This document shows positions 1-6,203 of a DNA stretch of 8,269 nt, in pieces. The stretch lies in NCBI GenBank assembly GCA_964471235.1, contig CAYYGL010000209.1:1-8269 (forward strand), in the 5' to 3' direction. The translations under genes were made by a program, and so were the position numbers. Origin of the DNA: CAYYGL01 sp964471235 (lineage in GTDB: Bacteria > Calditrichota > Calditrichia > RBG-13-44-9 > J075). Numbering within the stretch: the stretch's first letter is position 1; each line of letters starts with the position of its first letter. The notes beneath the pieces are model-generated. The model worked only from the letters and a program-made list of their open reading frames with translations. It did not search any database and was not told the DNA's origin.

Positions 1-2
1 TG

Positions 3-20
3 AAACAGATAACCCTGTTT
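3..20. terminator. Weak hairpin downstream of the phosphatase gene
   Basis: AAACAG-ATAACC-CTGTTT forms a perfect 6-bp stem with a 6-base loop about 85 bases past the phosphatase stop. It is AT-rich and has no T-run on the minus strand, so it is a poor intrinsic terminator and may be incidental. The rest of 1-103 shows nothing I recognise. Confidence 0.15.
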
Positions 21-103
21 TACACAGTTGATTGGTCACCATATTAAAAAATTTGTGAAAATCCGGGGCATCTGCGTTCTATTTTTTTTGTGTCGAACTG
101 ACG

Positions 104-2239
104 TTAGTTTTGCATTTCCGAGTCTTGCCGGTCTTCCGATTCGGTTTCCTCCCGGCGCTTAATCACGATCATGGTTAAATCATCATGCAAAGGAGTATCG
201 CCGGTAAAGTTAAAAATTTCATCCAGTATTTTTTCTTTAATTTCTGCGGCGCTGCCAAATTCACAATCGTTTGCCAGCGCTTGCAACCGTTCTTCACCAA
301 ACTCTTCCCCGCTTTGATTGCGAATTTCAACCAGCCCGTCGGTGAACAAAACCAGAAAATCCCCTGGCGCCAAGGTTATCTTTTCCAGGGCAATAATTTT
401 TTCGAACAGCGTCCCCCGTTCCAGGCCAATTCCCAATCCCGCTGGTTGAACGTAATATGACTTTCCTTTTGTTCGGGAACAATGGAGCACCGGGGAATGC
501 CCGGCTCGGACAAATTCAAAAGTGTTTGTTTCCGGTAACAGTTTACCGATAATGGCGGTAACGAAAATTTGCCGTTCGATAGTGGAATAAAAAACCCGGT
601 TGGCAAGGATAATCAATTCCTTCGGTTCCCGGGTGGTACGTGCCAGGGTTTGGATGACTCCCTTGAACTCTGCCATATAAAATGCCGCGGAGGTGCCTTT
701 ACCGGAAACATCCCCGATGACCACCCCGGGATTTCCGTCCGAAAAACAGATGGTGTCATAATAATCGCCGCCCACCTCATAGGCGGTCAGGAAATAACAA
801 TCGATGTCATAGCCGGGCACCTCGGGCATGGACTGCGGCACCAGTTTTAGCTGCACTTCCCGGGCTACTTTTAACTCCTGCTCCAGGCGCTCCCGTTCAA
901 TGGAAGACTTCCACAAGTTGGCATTTTCCAGGGCAATGGCAAACTGGTTGGCAAACGCCTCGATCAGGGAAACATCGTCGATGTCGAATCCATACGGCTG
1001 GGATTTGGCAGCGTAAATAACGCCCATCAATTGATTGCGGTTGGAGAAGAGCGGGGCGGCAATGAGGGCTCGTAAATCTCCCTTCCAGCGGAGAAGCTGG
1101 CGAAATTCCCGATTGTTGGTAACATCATTGATCAACACCGGTTTCTGGGATTGAATCATCTCCCGGTTGAGACCACCCAGTTCATCAAAGGGGTTTTGTA
1201 ATATTTGCTGCTGGGAAAGATTTATATGAGAGGTCACCCGTAATTTGTGTTTTTCCGGATCCAGCAATTCCAGCCAGGTAGTTTGACTTTCCAGCACCCG
1301 GGCGGTTAATTGGGTGATCAATTGGGTTAATTTGGAGTAATTCAATTCACTGTTGAGTTGACGGGCAAATTCATATAGCGAACTTACTTCTTTTAGTTTT
1401 CGGTCAACTGCCCGGGCGGTAGGCAGGTGAACTAACAGGGTCGCCAGGGAAAAGGCGCCGTAAATCACCAGAAAATGCCAGATAATGTTTCCGAAATTTG
1501 CCACCACATCGCTATATGCCCGGATATGACCGGAGTAAACGATATTCCATAGAAAGAAAATCTCGGTGAGTACCGCTCCGCCGACAAAGAAAAACAAAAT
1601 CTTTTGTTTACGGGACAAATAGGTTATCCAATCATTCCGGAACGCTAACAATACAATAATCACGATTAAGCTAATTGAAAGAATGGTATGCAAAGGCGTG
1701 GAATTATCAAAAGCGAACAAGGGGTGGGGTCTCTTTTCCAGGAAAAAGACCAATGAAGAGCCAAGCAGTAACCCAATAAACAGGTTGAAATAGAGCCGGG
1801 TGGTCCGCTTTTGTTTGTAAAAAATCAGGTCCCGGGCAATAAAAAGAATGGGCATCAGGCTCAGGATTGCCATAAGCCCCACAATATTGGAATAAACAAC
1901 TGCTTCGTAATTATCCGGGATGATTGAACGGGTTCCGGTATAAGCGGGGTGTAATAACAACCCCAACAATGCCCCGATAAGAAAATTGAGCGTCAGAATC
2001 ACAATTAAACGAGTTAATTTCTGAGAAATATTCAAGTCGTATAGCCGAAAGGAACGCTTAAGAATCAGGTACCACCCCCCGATGAACAGCAGGATGATAA
2101 TCTCTCGCAGGCTTTTCAGGGATACGGCGATAAAGGAGATATCGAATTTGATCAGATACATGAAGCTATCAATTATAAAGATAGCACTTACGAAAATGAT
2201 GCTTAAGAAAATTAATATGTTCAGTGGTATGCGTCGCAT
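104..2239 (-). CDS. Membrane-anchored GAF / PP2C (SpoIIE-RsbU type) serine phosphatase
   Basis: 711 residues. About eight hydrophobic segments fill residues 5-270 (roughly 5-30, 45-62, 77-97, 115-138, 150-168, 184-200, 213-233, 248-270). A GAF-like domain follows at about 285-445, then a short helical linker, then a PP2C/SpoIIE phosphatase domain at about 460-695. Visible catalytic motifs are VGGDYYD (489-495), GDVSGKG (509-515), RAGHSPVL (578-585), FTDGLVE (632-638) and HDDLTM (685-690). The metal-binding aspartates (D492, D510, D634, D686/D687) are therefore all present and the enzyme should be active. Members of this family dephosphorylate a STAS-domain anti-anti-sigma protein in partner-switching control of sigma factors or other outputs; the actual target here is not visible. 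The ATG start overlaps the stop codon of the upstream lipoprotein gene by one base (TAATG) and has no good Shine-Dalgarno sequence of its own, so translation is probably coupled. The C-terminal tail (696-711) is acidic and polar. The membrane region is not a sensor type I can name. Confidence 0.93.
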   Translation of the reverse strand: MRRIPLNILIFLSIIFVSAIFIIDSFMYLIKFDISFIAVSLKSLREIIILLFIGGWYLILKRSFRLYDLNISQKLTRLIVILTLNFLIGALLGLLLHPAYTGTRSIIPDNYEAVVYSNIVGLMAILSLMPILFIARDLIFYKQKRTTRLYFNLFIGLLLGSSLVFFLEKRPHPLFAFDNSTPLHTILSISLIVIIVLLAFRNDWITYLSRKQKILFFFVGGAVLTEIFFLWNIVYSGHIRAYSDVVANFGNIIWHFLVIYGAFSLATLLVHLPTARAVDRKLKEVSSLYEFARQLNSELNYSKLTQLITQLTARVLESQTTWLELLDPEKHKLRVTSHINLSQQQILQNPFDELGGLNREMIQSQKPVLINDVTNNREFRQLLRWKGDLRALIAAPLFSNRNQLMGVIYAAKSQPYGFDIDDVSLIEAFANQFAIALENANLWKSSIERERLEQELKVAREVQLKLVPQSMPEVPGYDIDCYFLTAYEVGGDYYDTICFSDGNPGVVIGDVSGKGTSAAFYMAEFKGVIQTLARTTREPKELIILANRVFYSTIERQIFVTAIIGKLLPETNTFEFVRAGHSPVLHCSRTKGKSYYVQPAGLGIGLERGTLFEKIIALEKITLAPGDFLVLFTDGLVEIRNQSGEEFGEERLQALANDCEFGSAAEIKEKILDEIFNFTGDTPLHDDLTMIVIKRREETESEDRQDSEMQN

Positions 2240-3564
2240 TATTCAACAAATATTCTGATGGGACCTTCGATGGAAATCGCCTCATCTGCTTCATTTAATT
2301 GACTGATGATGTTCCCGTCCGGATCGATTAGCACCAGGTTATCCGCAAAATCATCTGTAATGACCACCGTTCGATCAAAAGGGTTAATGGCAATGAACGA
2401 AATCCGACGGAATCCGGACAAACGAAATTGACGCTGTCCAGCCGCTGAAAGTTGCACAAGAAAATCACCATTGTTGCCGTTCGGTTCTGCGGCATAAAAT
2501 AACTCATTCACCCAATCCACCCCCAGGCGGTGCAGAACCGCCGGATAGACGAGAGAATCGGTAACCGCCAAATCGTTTGTTAGAGTGTAAATGATACTTT
2601 CTCCCAACCCGGCAGAGTTCACCAACAGGTATTCCGTATTGCCGATGACATTCAGATCGACTCCGCTGAATTGAGACGGGAACACAAATCGGGTAATAAG
2701 GGGCTGGGTCTGGTTCACCCGAATTCCTAACACCTGGGTGTCTCCCAATAGGTACAATTGGTGATTAAACGAATTAAACTCGATTTCGGAGAAGTCAACA
2801 CCCGAATCAATATTGATAGAATCGCTGAGATTTAATCCGTTAAAAATAAAAACCTTATGCAACTCGTTATCCAGAATATACACCTCCCGGGATTCATTGT
2901 CAAACGCTATATCGACCGGCTTTTTCAAATTATCGAGATAAAAGAAGTTTAAATTCCCGTTCTGACGGTTTAATTTCACCAATCCCCTATCGAATAAAGT
3001 AAAGTTAATCCAGATGATGGAATCACCGGGTTGAACGACCCAGGAGTCGGGACGGGTGAATATCTGAAAATCCGCCAGTTTGTGCTGGAGGTCATAGCTC
3101 AGTTGCACCACCCGTTCTCCAAATCTCGATAACACCCAACACGTTCCATTTCCCAGTAGTGCCTTCCGAATCCGGGATGGGGGACTCTCGGTGGATTTTC
3201 CCATTGCCGTCACATTGTAAAAATACCATACGCCCTGCTGGACCAGGGTGTCAACGAAACTCATCTGTGACGCCGGCACCTCTTTGTAAAACCGGATATT
3301 ATCCCGCGAACCTTCTCCCCGGAAAATCCGGTAGCCGGTAATTCCTTCCACGGTTCGGGTAAGGTTCCATTCTAACAAGATGTGATCCGGGGAAGGTGAG
3401 AGCTGCAGGTCGATGATGGGAGGTGATTCCCCCTTGGGATCAAAGGGATTGGTACGATGACGCTCTGTACAGGCAACAGACCACATAAACAACATGGTAG
3501 CGCTAAAAAACAAAACCATCCACCACGGCTTCCGCTGCTGATTTAAAAACTTCCTCATTTTCAC
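2239..3564 (-). CDS. Lipoprotein with fibronectin-III-like domain and probable beta-propeller
   Basis: 441 residues. A basic N-terminus (K2, R4, K5, R11, K12) and hydrophobic stretch (about 14-30) end in a lipobox-like SVA-C with Cys32 as the likely lipidated residue. The next residue is Thr, not Asp, which by the E. coli rule favours the outer membrane. NPFDP at 39-43 is a recurrent signature just after the lipidation site in FCB-group lipoproteins. Residues about 48-128 resemble one FN3 domain (hydrophobic strands around ILLEWNL, GYRIFRGEG and WYFYNVTA). From about 138 to 438, repeated strand patterns such as PVDIAFDNESREVYILD, VDWVNELFYAAEP and FIAINPFDRTVVITDD resemble NHL/YncE-like propeller blades. 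No catalytic motif is seen, so a binding or scaffolding role is inferred. The start is GTG at 3564, with GAGG seven bases upstream; an in-frame ATG at 3558 is less well placed. The stop overlaps the phosphatase start, suggesting a shared mRNA and possibly a shared pathway. The exact fold is an inference from pattern, not a search. Confidence 0.82.
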   Translation of the reverse strand: MKMRKFLNQQRKPWWMVLFFSATMLFMWSVACTERHRTNPFDPKGESPPIIDLQLSPSPDHILLEWNLTRTVEGITGYRIFRGEGSRDNIRFYKEVPASQMSFVDTLVQQGVWYFYNVTAMGKSTESPPSRIRKALLGNGTCWVLSRFGERVVQLSYDLQHKLADFQIFTRPDSWVVQPGDSIIWINFTLFDRGLVKLNRQNGNLNFFYLDNLKKPVDIAFDNESREVYILDNELHKVFIFNGLNLSDSINIDSGVDFSEIEFNSFNHQLYLLGDTQVLGIRVNQTQPLITRFVFPSQFSGVDLNVIGNTEYLLVNSAGLGESIIYTLTNDLAVTDSLVYPAVLHRLGVDWVNELFYAAEPNGNNGDFLVQLSAAGQRQFRLSGFRRISFIAINPFDRTVVITDDFADNLVLIDPDGNIISQLNEADEAISIEGPIRIFVE

Positions 3565-3571
3565 AATAGGG

Positions 3572-3575
3572 CCTC
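3572..3575 (-). promoter_or_regulatory. Ribosome binding site deciding the GTG start of the lipoprotein gene
   Basis: The minus strand reads GAGG here, seven bases before the GTG at 3564-3562. It lies 13 bases from the in-frame ATG at 3558, which is too far for good initiation, so the GTG is preferred. Confidence 0.5.
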
Positions 3576-3666
3576 GCTTCCGTTAACCATCAATCTAACG
3601 AACATCCGGTGTCGAACGATCCGTTTTGTGTACACTTGTCTTTACAAACACATCGAAGATGTTCTA

Positions 3667-3696
3667 ATTAAAAGAAGAATATGAAGAATATAACAA
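3667..3696 (-). promoter_or_regulatory. Possible promoter of the lipoprotein/phosphatase unit
   Basis: On the minus strand a -35-like TTGTTA (3696-3691) and a -10-like TTTAAT (3672-3667) are separated by 18 bases in an AT-rich stretch. They match the sigma-70 consensus at 4/6 and 5/6 positions. This would give a leader of roughly 95 bases containing the 8-base palindrome GTGTACAC (3628-3635). AT-rich DNA yields such matches by chance, and promoter consensus in FCB bacteria can differ, so this is tentative. Confidence 0.3.
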
Positions 3697-3785
3697 ATTT
3701 TTGTGGAGGGAAATAATAGATTGTGGGGAAGATCCTGCCGGTGGTTCCATCAACTGCTGTGAGACATTTTTAATTCACCATACCA

Positions 3786-3960
3786 TCATGATTGCGAGGC
3801 GTAGCGGCAGTTGAAAGCACATAGGTGGCAAGGTGCCATGTTTGGAGGCCTAAGCTGAGAATAAGCTGATAGACTACCGCCCCTGAAGTTGTCATGCTGA
3901 GATAAGTGCAAAGTGGGTGTTCCTTTGGAAGTGCCTCTGACATCGGCATCTAACCGCCCA
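3786..3960. repeat. Probable eroded interspersed intergenic repeat(s)
   Basis: ATTGCGAGGCGTAGCGGCAG (3791-3810) resembles the 'CATTGCGAGGcGxAGC' half of hairpin repeats found scattered between genes in many environmental bacteria. GTCATGCTGAG (3891-3901), with TCGGCATCT (3943-3951) about 40 bases on, resembles another such unit; ATGCTGA and TCGGCAT can pair with one G-T wobble. Between them lie a perfect inverted repeat TGGCA-AGG-TGCCA (3826-3838), a direct repeat TAAGCTGA (3851-3858 and 3862-3869), and GCTGAGAATAAG / GCTGAGATAAG (3854-3865 and 3896-3906). The resemblance to known repeats is from memory, and copy number elsewhere in the genome cannot be seen. Confidence 0.4.
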
Positions 3961-4023
3961 AATTCTATCCACTTAACCATCAACAGCCGGGATCCACACC
4001 GGCCGCAGGAGGAAACAATATTT

Positions 4024-4674
4024 TCATTTCTCAGACAAAACCCTGACAATCTCCGCAAACACCGCTTCCACCGGCCGGGCGCCATCTACCCGGTAAAAAT
4101 TCTTCTTCTGTTTATAATACCCAATTAATGGTTCTGTACTTCGACGATATACCTCCAGCCGCTTACGAATGGTTTCCTCTTTGTCATCATCCCGTTGAAT
4201 GAGTTCACCCCCGCACTTGTCGCACTTGTTATCATCCAAAGGGGGTTTCAGCAATAAGTTGTAGAGTTCTCCACAATTTGAACACACCCGGCGACTGGTT
4301 AATCTTTTGATGATTTCCTCGTCGGGCACCGATATCTCGATAACCTTTAACGTTATGTGGTTATCCAGTTTTTGCAAAATCACATCCAAACCCTCCGCCT
4401 GAGGGATGGTGCGCGGAAATCCATCGAGAATGAAACCGTTTTGACAATCCGGTTCTTTTAGCCGATTTTCAATAATCTTGAGGATGAGTTCATCCGATAC
4501 CAATTCCCCCCGATCCATAACCGCCTTTACTTCTTTGCCCAGGGGGGTCATTTTCTTTACTTCTGCCCGCAGAATATCCCCGGTGGAAATCTGGGGAATA
4601 CGAAACTTATCCATGATTAGTTTTGCCTGGGTACCCTTCCCTACCCCGGGAGCACCTAATAGCATCACATACAT
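4024..4674 (-). CDS. adk: Adenylate kinase (zinc-type LID)
   Basis: 216 residues, the usual length for the long bacterial form. It catalyses ATP + AMP to 2 ADP in the cytosol and balances the adenylate pool. The P-loop GAPGVGKGT is at 7-15; the AMP-binding segment STGDILRAE (30-38) follows; FILDGFPRT, carrying the conserved aspartate and arginine, is at 81-89. In the LID domain (about 126-162) Cys131, Cys134, Cys151 and Cys154 form two CxxC pairs, the arrangement that binds structural zinc. RRSTEPLIGYY (177-187) is the usual C-terminal helix region. The ATG at 4674 is preceded by AGAGGAG with eight bases of spacing, an excellent ribosome binding site. The gene sits alone rather than in the secY-adk-infA ribosomal cluster common in many bacteria: rlmN lies 223 bases upstream and the lipoprotein gene 459 bases downstream. 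I see no convincing promoter hexamers, but a perfect palindrome lies 43 bases before the start. Confidence 0.98.
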   Translation of the reverse strand: MYVMLLGAPGVGKGTQAKLIMDKFRIPQISTGDILRAEVKKMTPLGKEVKAVMDRGELVSDELILKIIENRLKEPDCQNGFILDGFPRTIPQAEGLDVILQKLDNHITLKVIEISVPDEEIIKRLTSRRVCSNCGELYNLLLKPPLDDNKCDKCGGELIQRDDDKEETIRKRLEVYRRSTEPLIGYYKQKKNFYRVDGARPVEAVFAEIVRVLSEK

Positions 4675-4717
4675 AAGCTCATCTCCTCTTAGAAACCTGT
4701 AACGATCCCGACATTTG

Positions 4718-4731
4718 TTTACCCGGGTAAA
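4718..4731. promoter_or_regulatory. Perfect 14-base palindrome upstream of adk, candidate operator
   Basis: TTTACCCGGGTAAA is identical on both strands and lies 43 bases before the adk ATG, in the probable leader/promoter zone. It has no loop, so it fits a dimeric DNA-binding protein site better than an RNA hairpin. A 14-base perfect palindrome is expected about 0.5 times by chance in a window this size, so its position matters more than its existence. The binding protein, if any, is unknown. Confidence 0.35.
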
Positions 4732-4897
4732 AACCGCTGAATAAGATAAACATTTTTTTCACAAAATTTAACAGGAAAATAACATTTGGCAGCATTCGCC
4801 ATTTAAGAACAATTTTCAGGATATATAAAGGTGAAGGATTGATGAGGTACGGCTTGAGAGTTCCTTTGTCCCTGCCGCTCAGGTCCCCTTTCTGCGA

Positions 4898-5980
4898 CTA
4901 TTGAACCCCTACCATTTTGCGGGCATGCGCCACCTTCTGCCGGTTTTGAACCAACAATTGCCCGCACGCTGCCGCAATATCATTGCCGCGATTTTTTCGG
5001 AGGGTGATAGCGAATGGTGCCGGTTCCAGATGCTTCACAAATTCCCGAAGACGCACTTCCGAGGGGGTTCGGAATCCGATCCCGGTATCATTATACAAAA
5101 TCAGGTTGAGTTTGCAGCGAAGCGGGGCTAACAATTTTCGCAGCGCCTTTGCTTCCGCGGGATGGTCATTTACGCCGGCTAACAATACATATTCAAACGT
5201 AATCCGTTTCCGAAGCACTCTGGCATTGTAATAGGCAGCACTTTCCATTAAGTCGGAAAGGGGGAATTTGTCCGCCACGGGCATAAATCGGCGGCGAAGG
5301 TCCTGGGTGGGGGCATGCAGGGAGATTGCCAGACTGAACGGTTGTGCTTCGTCGGCAAATTGGATAATCCGGGGAACAATACCGACGGTGGAGATGGTAA
5401 TTTTTTTTGCCGATATAGCCACGCCCCGCGGATCACTTAAAATTTTGCTGGCTGCAATCACACGAGTATAATTCAAGAAAGGTTCACCCATTCCCATGAA
5501 TACCACATTGGTAATCTTCTTACCGGTATCCTGCTGCATTCGGATGACCTGTTCAATGATTTCCCCGGTGGTCAGATTTCTTAAAAATCCCATTCGGGCA
5601 GTGGCACAAAATTCACACCCCAGCGCACAACCCACCTGCGATGAAATACACACCGTGGTACGCTTATCCTCCGGGATAAATACGCTTTCAACTTTTTTCC
5701 CATCCGGGAGTTCCCACAGGTATTTGATGGTACCATCCGTGGAGATTTGCCGGGATGCCAGCGATAGCGTACGCAACAAAAAGCGGCTTTCCAGGGTTTT
5801 ACGGAACGTTTTGGGGATATTGGTCATTTCATCGAAAGAGGTGATTTGGAAATGATGAACCCATTTGAAAACTTGCTCAGCCCGGTAAGCAGGCTGCCCA
5901 AACGGCTCAAAAAGAGATGTCATTCCTTCAAGGGATTGCCCGACCAGCGGTATTTTATCGGTTGTTTTTCCGGTCCCCAA
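4898..5980 (-). CDS. rlmN: Dual-specificity 23S rRNA A2503 / tRNA A37 C2-methyltransferase RlmN
   Basis: 360 residues, normal for the family. This radical-SAM enzyme methylates C2 of A2503 in 23S rRNA (and, in E. coli, A37 of some tRNAs), which supports ribosomal accuracy. The radical-SAM cluster cysteines are in GCALGCEFC (Cys118, Cys122, Cys125). The two catalytic cysteines of the ping-pong mechanism correspond to Cys111 (TVCISSQVGC) and Cys339 (DIAAACGQL). GMGEP (163-167) is the SAM-contacting motif. The N-terminal segment with QPAYRAEQVFKW (29-40) is the expected accessory domain. The start is TTG at 5980: AAGGA lies nine bases upstream, an in-frame stop lies 24 bases before it, and residues 10-20 align with the normal family N-terminus, so starting at Met20 would cut conserved sequence. 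Stop is TAG. C339 together with the 'RGNDIAAACGQL' context favours RlmN, though the resistance homologue Cfr shares the cysteine set. Confidence 0.97.
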   Translation of the reverse strand: MGTGKTTDKIPLVGQSLEGMTSLFEPFGQPAYRAEQVFKWVHHFQITSFDEMTNIPKTFRKTLESRFLLRTLSLASRQISTDGTIKYLWELPDGKKVESVFIPEDKRTTVCISSQVGCALGCEFCATARMGFLRNLTTGEIIEQVIRMQQDTGKKITNVVFMGMGEPFLNYTRVIAASKILSDPRGVAISAKKITISTVGIVPRIIQFADEAQPFSLAISLHAPTQDLRRRFMPVADKFPLSDLMESAAYYNARVLRKRITFEYVLLAGVNDHPAEAKALRKLLAPLRCKLNLILYNDTGIGFRTPSEVRLREFVKHLEPAPFAITLRKNRGNDIAAACGQLLVQNRQKVAHARKMVGVQ

Positions 5981-5989
5981 TGGTTTCTT

Positions 5990-5994
5990 TCCTT
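5990..5994 (-). promoter_or_regulatory. Ribosome binding site deciding the TTG start of rlmN
   Basis: The minus strand reads AAGGA here, nine bases before the TTG at 5980. With the in-frame TAA just upstream, this is the best available start for the full-length enzyme. Confidence 0.55.
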
Positions 5995-6030
5995 TCTCTT
6001 ATACATGGATCATTAAAAACCATACGCCGT

Positions 6031-6059
6031 AATGTATAGTTGGGTCGTTGACATTTCAA
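6031..6059 (-). promoter_or_regulatory. Candidate rlmN promoter
   Basis: On the minus strand TTGAAA (6059-6054) and TACATT (6036-6031) are separated by exactly 17 bases and match the sigma-70 consensus at 4/6 positions each. Transcription would start near 6024, giving a leader of about 44 bases. The -35 element overlaps one arm of the inverted repeat at 6056-6071. Confidence 0.4.
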
Positions 6060-6071
6060 GATGATTCTTGA
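6056..6071. promoter_or_regulatory. Inverted repeat overlapping the rlmN -35 region
   Basis: TCAAGA-TGAT-TCTTGA has perfect 6-base arms around a 4-base centre and sits in the divergent spacer, over the putative rlmN -35. It could be an operator or chance. A TTGACA motif occurs twice on the plus strand at a 20-base interval (6048-6053 and 6068-6073), the second overlapping the right arm; neither has a matching -10 at the right distance. Confidence 0.25.
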
Positions 6072-6154
6072 CAAGATCGTTTGTTCCCGGTGAGGAATTG
6101 CTTATTTTTAGATCATTTAAAGTAAAGCGGAAATAGGATGGAAATTTTATTACT

Positions 6155-6163
6155 TGCTATAAT
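6155..6163 (+). promoter_or_regulatory. Extended -10 promoter element for the glycosyltransferase unit
   Basis: TGCTATAAT contains a perfect TATAAT (6158-6163) preceded by the TGn extension, which often compensates for a weak -35. At 17 bases upstream the -35 position reads AGGATG, a poor match. Transcription would start near 6170, about 35-45 bases before the gene. Confidence 0.5.
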
Positions 6164-6203
6164 TAGTGATTTTTTTTAAACTCAGCGATGTTTTTTCTCT
6201 AAT

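Larger units (their letters stand above)
3565..4023. other. 459-base gene-free stretch between adk and the lipoprotein gene
   Basis: No convincing gene is present. The lipoprotein-proximal part (3565-3720) is AT-rich and probably holds the promoter and leader of that gene. The middle (about 3786-3960) has short repeats and inverted repeats that look like remnants of interspersed intergenic elements. Next to the adk stop there is a 5-bp GC-rich inverted repeat, GCCGG/CCGGC (3986-3990 and 3999-4003), without a T-run on either strand, so it is at most a weak terminator. The open frames that cross this region continue into adk in a different frame and show no family resemblance. Confidence 0.6.

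Noticed and set aside
3986..4003. GCCGG/CCGGC hairpin as an adk terminator
   Set aside because: Only five base pairs with an 8-base loop and no T-run on the minus strand; not enough to call an intrinsic terminator.
4009..4050. AGGAGG ribosome-binding-like sequence on the plus strand next to the adk end
   Set aside because: Not followed by an ATG/GTG/TTG with a useful open frame; the reading frames close within a few codons or are antisense to adk.
3786..4085. 99-codon minus-strand open frame across the adk end and spacer
   Set aside because: It starts within adk in another frame, has low-complexity basic composition, and lacks a ribosome binding site or family resemblance.
3913..4128. 71-codon plus-strand open frame between the lipoprotein gene and adk
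   Set aside because: About half of it is antisense to adk and the rest is repeat-like spacer; no family resemblance.
5496..5855. 119-codon plus-strand open frame
   Set aside because: Antisense to rlmN, which carries all its catalytic cysteines in the other strand.
6068..6096. TTGACA as the -35 of a plus-strand promoter
   Set aside because: No -10-like hexamer lies 16-18 bases downstream (TGAGGA at 17 bases); the TATAAT at 6158 is much too far away.
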